Below are positions 7,433-10,528 of a DNA stretch of 10,528 nt, in pieces. The number at the start of each line of letters is the position of its first letter. Within the stretch, counting starts at the first letter, position 1. This stretch comes from Candidatus Auribacterota bacterium (GTDB taxonomy: Bacteria; Auribacterota; JAFGBW01). A model generated the notes under the pieces. That model was given only the letters and a program-made list of their open reading frames with translations. It was not told where the DNA came from and did no database searches. Made by a program: the position numbers and the translations under genes. The DNA is taken from positions 1-10,528 of the forward strand of contig JAFGBW010000204.1 of the NCBI GenBank assembly GCA_016932965.1. Direction: 5' to 3'.

Positions 7433-8542
7433 TTAATTCATCTTGAGCGGCAAAGTGAAGTGAACCGTGGTTCCAACTCCCATCTTTGATTCAATGGAAA
7501 TGGACTGATTGTATACATAAAGAATATGTTTGACCACCGTCAATCCCAATCCCACTCCCTCCACCGTTCCGGTAAAGAATTTTTCAATCTGAAAAAATTT
7601 TTCAAAAATTTTGTCATGCATTTCTGATGGAATGCCACAACCGTTATCCGTCACATCCACCCATAAAATTCTATCCTCATTCCGAAAAGAAACCGTCACT
7701 TTGGGATCTTCTTTGTCATTAAATTTAACCGCGTTATCAATGATATTCTCAAAAATAAGCGCCGCGTATTCTGAACTCATGGCTATATGGATTTTTTTCT
7801 CCGGAGGATGAACATGAAGCTGATAAGGAGGTCTGAATCTTTTGTATTTCCGTTCATATCGCCCGATCACTTCATTCAACAGCTCGATCAAATCACATGA
7901 ATCATTGCGGCTGTAAAATTTATCTTTGATCACAGAACAAAAACGGATGATCTTCTCGATCATTTCGGCAATCTCGATGGATTTAACATAGGATTGCTGA
8001 AGAAAATCCTCCGTCTCATTCTCTGAAAAATTGAGCTCCTTACGCCGTTGAACCAGATTCATTGCGTAATTTAAAGCCACGATCGGAGTTCTGAGTTTAT
8101 GAGAAATGAGAGTCAGAAAATCAGCCTGTATCCCTCCCTCCAGATAATCTCCTGTTTCATCTTTAATGATTAAAAGAATACGGTTCGAATGATTATTGAC
8201 TGAATCGGCAAGAAAACAGTGTAAGGAAAGAAAAAGGGGTCTGAATTTATCAGATTCATTCCGGATGACCTTAAACGCCGGGATGTTCTTCTGTTTTAAA
8301 TCAATCTGAGCGATCTCCGGTTTTATTTCAAAATTCTCTTCCAGATGAGAACGGAGATCCATTCCAGAAAAAGAAGATGATATGTTAAGGAGATTCAGCG
8401 CCTTAGGATTAGCGTAATGTATGGTCCATCCAGAATCAACTTCCAGAATCCCGTCATTAAGCACATGATACATCTCTTTCATTTTTTCAAATTCCTCTAC
8501 ATTCATCATGGAGGATGACCTTTGTTCCTGAAGTGGCTCCAT
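7433..8542 (-). CDS. Soluble PAS-domain sensor histidine kinase
   Basis: This 369-residue kinase autophosphorylates a histidine and should pass the phosphate to a response regulator. A PAS-type sensory domain covers about 20-130 (VLNDGILEVD, then HYANPKAL). The dimerisation domain has the H-box LISHKLRTPI with His148 as phospho-acceptor. The ATPase domain shows the N-box NIIDNAVKFN (266-275), the G1 box DNGCGIP (299-305), an F-box region IFEKFF (312-317) and the G2 box VGLGLTVVKH (330-339). All the usual catalytic boxes are present. There is no signal peptide or membrane segment, so it senses something cytoplasmic through PAS or associates with a partner. It lies 103 bases downstream of a PP2C phosphatase on the same strand. 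No response regulator lies in the window, making it an orphan kinase here. The start at 8542 is supported by GGAAAGG placed 4 bases before the ATG. Confidence 0.93.
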   Translation of the reverse strand: MEPLQEQRSSSMMNVEEFEKMKEMYHVLNDGILEVDSGWTIHYANPKALNLLNISSSFSGMDLRSHLEENFEIKPEIAQIDLKQKNIPAFKVIRNESDKFRPLFLSLHCFLADSVNNHSNRILLIIKDETGDYLEGGIQADFLTLISHKLRTPIVALNYAMNLVQRRKELNFSENETEDFLQQSYVKSIEIAEMIEKIIRFCSVIKDKFYSRNDSCDLIELLNEVIGRYERKYKRFRPPYQLHVHPPEKKIHIAMSSEYAALIFENIIDNAVKFNDKEDPKVTVSFRNEDRILWVDVTDNGCGIPSEMHDKIFEKFFQIEKFFTGTVEGVGLGLTVVKHILYVYNQSISIESKMGVGTTVHFTLPLKMN

Positions 8543-8546
8543 TTTT

Positions 8547-8554
8547 ACCTTTCC
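8547..8554 (-). promoter_or_regulatory. Shine-Dalgarno site of the histidine kinase
   Basis: The - strand reads GGAAAGGT, 4 bases before the ATG at 8542. It selects this start over the internal Met12 and Met13 codons. Confidence 0.6.
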
Positions 8555-8645
8555 AAAGAATGTTCCCTGAGTCGGTGATTAGATTGAATTTTTACTCTTA
8601 TTGATGGGAAAGTGTAAAGATGAAAACTGTTTTCCGGAAAAAACC

Positions 8646-9542
8646 TCATAATAACTTTTCCCTAAATAAAATGAGAACAGACAATGCCACAGCCATGATG
8701 ATTAAAATGAATGTCAGGATTTTAAACAGGACCGAAGGTTCCTTCTTCTCATTGAAAGCTTTCAACTGATAAGCTGGAATCTGAAAAGTTTCCGTCACTT
8801 CTTTCCGTTTATGAGAACTATCACATTCCCTGATCTTAATCAGAATACCCGTGATATTGTCCTTGCCGCCCTCTTTATTGGCCTGGGCAATCACCTCGCT
8901 CAACTGAGATGTTATATCCTGACCTTTGGATAGAATTTCGACTATTTTCTCTTCGGGCACCATACCGTGAAGCCCGTCGGTGCAAAGAAGAAAAAGATCC
9001 CCGTTATGCAATTTTTCAGAAAAAACATCTCCCTCCACCGACTCCTTCATACCAAGCGCCCTGGTAACGATATTCTTGAATTGAGGAGCCAATTCTTTTT
9101 TTATACCTGCTGCCTTGGTTTCCTGAACCAGAGAATGATCAACGGAAATTTGCTCAAGTTTTCCATTTCTAAAACGATAACCCCTTGAATCACCTATATT
9201 TAAAATTAATGCTTTATCTCCGTTAAGCCAAAGTGTCACAACAGTGGATCCCATCTTCCCTTTATTGGGACTTTCGGAGATATTTTTCCTGATGTTTGCA
9301 TTGGCCTTCTGAGCAGCGTCCAACAATTGACTTTTTGAAAGAACCGGACTGGTTGTTAGAGCCTCTTTAATGAACTGATAAATACTTTGACATGCGATCT
9401 GGCTGGCAACCTCTCCCTTTTCATATCCCCCCATCCCATCAGCCACAATAAAAAGATTCAATGCTTCATCCACTAAAAAAGAATCTTCATTTTTGCTCCT
9501 AACCTGCCCCACATCACTCTGACTGGCAACATCATACTTCAT
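8646..9542 (-). CDS. PP2C-family Ser/Thr protein phosphatase with C-terminal membrane anchor
   Basis: This 298-residue metal-dependent protein phosphatase resembles Stp/PrpC and removes phosphate from Ser or Thr residues. The metal-binding motifs are in order: RSKNEDSF (15-22, with Glu19 and Asp20), VADGMGG (33-39, Asp35), MGST (97-100), IGDSRGYR (116-123), CTDGL (187-191, Asp189) and GGKDNITGI (225-233, Asp228). The catalytic domain ends near 238. A charged linker (about 239-269) leads to one hydrophobic helix at about 271-293 followed by a short basic tail, so the catalytic domain should face the cytoplasm while tethered to the inner membrane. Bacterial PP2C enzymes of this type usually oppose Hanks-type kinases, but none lies in the window. 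The next gene on the same strand is the PAS histidine kinase. No clear Shine-Dalgarno site precedes the start. The start is supported by the family's usual N-terminus (roughly ten residues before R-x-x-N-E-D). Confidence 0.94.
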   Translation of the reverse strand: MKYDVASQSDVGQVRSKNEDSFLVDEALNLFIVADGMGGYEKGEVASQIACQSIYQFIKEALTTSPVLSKSQLLDAAQKANANIRKNISESPNKGKMGSTVVTLWLNGDKALILNIGDSRGYRFRNGKLEQISVDHSLVQETKAAGIKKELAPQFKNIVTRALGMKESVEGDVFSEKLHNGDLFLLCTDGLHGMVPEEKIVEILSKGQDITSQLSEVIAQANKEGGKDNITGILIKIRECDSSHKRKEVTETFQIPAYQLKAFNEKKEPSVLFKILTFILIIMAVALSVLILFREKLL

Positions 9543-9693
9543 GCAAGTTCTGGACCTTTGATATAGTCATGTCATTAAGATTCATGCTAGTATGTACGCT
9601 TATCAAATTATTCCCTTAGCGAACAGAAAAAAAATGAGTTCATAAAAATCAAAATACATCCGGCAGAGCTTTATAATGTGAATCACTCAAAAG

Positions 9694-9731
9694 GATTTAT
9701 TATTATCATACCGTTTTCAAAATAATAAATC
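9694..9731. repeat. 11-bp perfect inverted repeat with 16-base spacer
   Basis: GATTTATTATT (9694-9704) is the exact reverse complement of AATAATAAATC (9721-9731). The same 11-mer AATAATAAATC also occurs at 5495-5505, beside the thrS stop codon. It could be a protein-binding site or a weak RNA stem; its AT-only composition limits its significance. Confidence 0.45.
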
Positions 9732-9772
9732 GAGTAGCGAAAATCAAGAATGTAAAAAAACTGAATTGCCGC

Positions 9773-9794
9773 TTTCATGGAAATGAAATTTTTT
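9773..9794 (+). terminator. AT-rich hairpin with GGAA loop followed by T6
   Basis: TTTCAT (9773-9778) pairs with ATGAAA (9783-9788) across a GGAA tetraloop, directly followed by six T (9789-9794). The upstream A-run at 9754-9760 could extend the pairing with the T-run. This is the shape of an intrinsic terminator, but the stem has little GC and no + strand gene ends upstream. Either it ends a small untranslated RNA or it is chance. Confidence 0.3.
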
Positions 9795-9859
9795 AACTAC
9801 ATTATTACAAACATGTTCCAATTTTTTTAATATCTCTTATTTTCTGTCTTTTCTACTCA

Positions 9860-9880
9860 ATTCTCGATTCTCAATTCTGT
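9860..9880. repeat. Three tandem heptamers of the ATTCTNN type
   Basis: ATTCTCG, ATTCTCA and ATTCTGT lie head to tail with a 7-base period. They sit about 150 bases before the ABC ATPase start and include TCGATTC, which matches one half of the inverted repeat at 5450-5467. The array is short and may be a degenerate microsatellite. Confidence 0.35.
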
Positions 9881-10031
9881 TTGTATAGTTTATATACTCT
9901 CATAACTGTCAAATTATAAAAAGTCCAAAATCTGTGTTGGAGGTTTATCTGTATTAAATTAATGGATCATTGTTTTTCAAAAGCTATAATCTGACAAAAT
10001 CAGAAATCAAAATCCGGATATCAGCCCAGCC

Positions 10032-10528
10032 ATGTTATTGACGATCAAAAATTTAAATGTTCATTTTCATAATGACAGTGCCGTTGTCAAAGCTGTCGAA
10101 AATCTGAATATGCAAATATCATGCGGAGAAATCATAGGGCTGATCGGCGAATCCGGAAGCGGCAAATCCACGATCGCCCTCTCCATCCTCAACCTGCTGC
10201 CTTCAGCCGGGAAAATAGTCTCAGGAGAAGTCCTCTTTTCCGGCAAAAATCTTTCTATTATGCCGGAAACGGAATTAAGAAAAATCCGGGGTAAGGATAT
10301 AGCCATGATATTTCAGGATCCTGCCGCTTATCTGAATCCGGTGATCCGGGTTGGAAAACAAATAGCGGAACCCTTGATCATTCATACCGGATGGCCTCTA
10401 AAAAAGGCGCTGATAAAAGCCCAAACGCTTTTAAGCGATTTGGGCGTTTCAGATGCCTCCTCCCGCATACGAAATTATCCCTTTGAGCTCAGCGGAGGAC
10501 AAAAACAAAGAGTCATGATTGCCATGGC
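10032..10528 (+). CDS. Dpp/Opp-type ABC importer ATP-binding protein, N-terminal part (3' end outside window)
   Basis: This is the nucleotide-binding subunit of a peptide/nickel (Dpp/Opp-type) ABC importer, which hydrolyses ATP on the cytoplasmic face to drive uptake. The 165 visible residues contain LLTIKNLNV at the start, Walker A GESGSGKST (39-47), an A-MIFQDP Q-loop stretch with Gln95 (91-97), the family-typical LNPV (101-104), and YPFELSGGQKQR (149-160) with the ABC signature at 153-157. Walker B and the C-terminal oligopeptide/dipeptide domain lie beyond the window. The MIFQDPxxxLNP form and the long region before the signature are what separate Dpp/Opp ATPases from other ABC families. 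No Shine-Dalgarno site is visible. The frame stays open upstream of the ATG, but the family normally begins here. Permease and binding-protein genes may follow outside the window. Transcription would start in the 489-base region shared with the divergent phosphatase gene. Confidence 0.93.
   Translation, partial: MLLTIKNLNVHFHNDSAVVKAVENLNMQISCGEIIGLIGESGSGKSTIALSILNLLPSAGKIVSGEVLFSGKNLSIMPETELRKIRGKDIAMIFQDPAAYLNPVIRVGKQIAEPLIIHTGWPLKKALIKAQTLLSDLGVSDASSRIRNYPFELSGGQKQRVMIAM

Larger units (their letters stand above)
9543..10031. other. 489-base AT-rich non-coding region between divergent genes
   Basis: No credible coding frame is present; the ATG codons I checked on the + strand run into stops within a few codons. 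It separates the phosphatase (- strand) from the ABC ATPase (+ strand) and should hold both promoters. It contains an 11-bp inverted repeat (9694-9731), an AT-rich hairpin followed by T6 (9773-9794), three tandem ATTCT-type heptamers (9860-9880) and an inverted repeat GTATA-N5-TATAC (9883-9897). A good GGAGG at 9939-9943 is not followed by a usable start codon. I see no tRNA or known riboswitch. Confidence 0.6.

Noticed and set aside
8630-8641. TTTTCCGGAAAA palindrome next to the phosphatase stop codon
   Set aside because: As RNA it is a 4-bp A-T stem with a CCGG loop and no T-run in the right place, so it is not a convincing terminator; as an operator it would sit over 85 bases before the kinase start with no promoter boxes seen around it.

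Overview
The window carries seven protein genes and no recognisable RNA gene, CRISPR array or insertion sequence. It looks chromosomal, moderately AT-rich and free of mobile-element hallmarks. The cell is a diderm: a complete TonB-dependent outer-membrane receptor is present, and a glycoside hydrolase carries an export signal. The exported hydrolase has an S-S-D-Y-L-A-P-Q stretch just after its hydrophobic segment. A similar L-A-P motif is, from memory, frequent in exported proteins of Candidatus Omnitrophota, so that phylum is my best guess. This rests on memory and weak signals, and the threonyl-tRNA synthetase would place the genome far better.

Layout. At the left edge, on the + strand, is the 3' part of a gene resembling a SAM-dependent methyltransferase (2-685). 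It is followed 65 bases later by a large exported GH13 alpha-amylase-family enzyme (751-3024). A 208-base convergent spacer (3025-3232) contains several short inverted repeats. Four genes then run on the - strand; in their own transcription order they are a PP2C-type Ser/Thr phosphatase with a C-terminal membrane anchor (9542-8646), a soluble PAS-containing histidine kinase (8542-7433), thrS (7315-5504) and a TonB-dependent receptor (5386-3233). The gaps between them are 103-117 bases, so several promoters are more likely than one tight operon. A 489-base AT-rich non-coding stretch (9543-10031) separates the phosphatase from a divergent + strand gene. That gene encodes the ATPase of a Dpp/Opp-type peptide or nickel ABC importer and runs off the right edge.

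How the genes may work together. Three of them touch nutrient capture: the exported amylase-family enzyme, the TonB receptor and the Opp/Dpp-like ATPase. Nothing in the sequence ties them to a single substrate. The phosphatase and the histidine kinase form a possible signalling pair, but no response regulator and no Hanks-type kinase lies in the window. thrS is a housekeeping gene and is unusual in lacking the N-terminal TGS domain.

The main points for a second look are a perfect 8-bp inverted repeat next to a TATAAT box upstream of the receptor, AT-rich 9-mer repeats shared by two intergenic regions, the structured convergent spacer, and the unassigned N-terminal region and catalytic-domain insertion of the GH13 protein. 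I did not find convincing evidence of a wholly new multi-gene system here.
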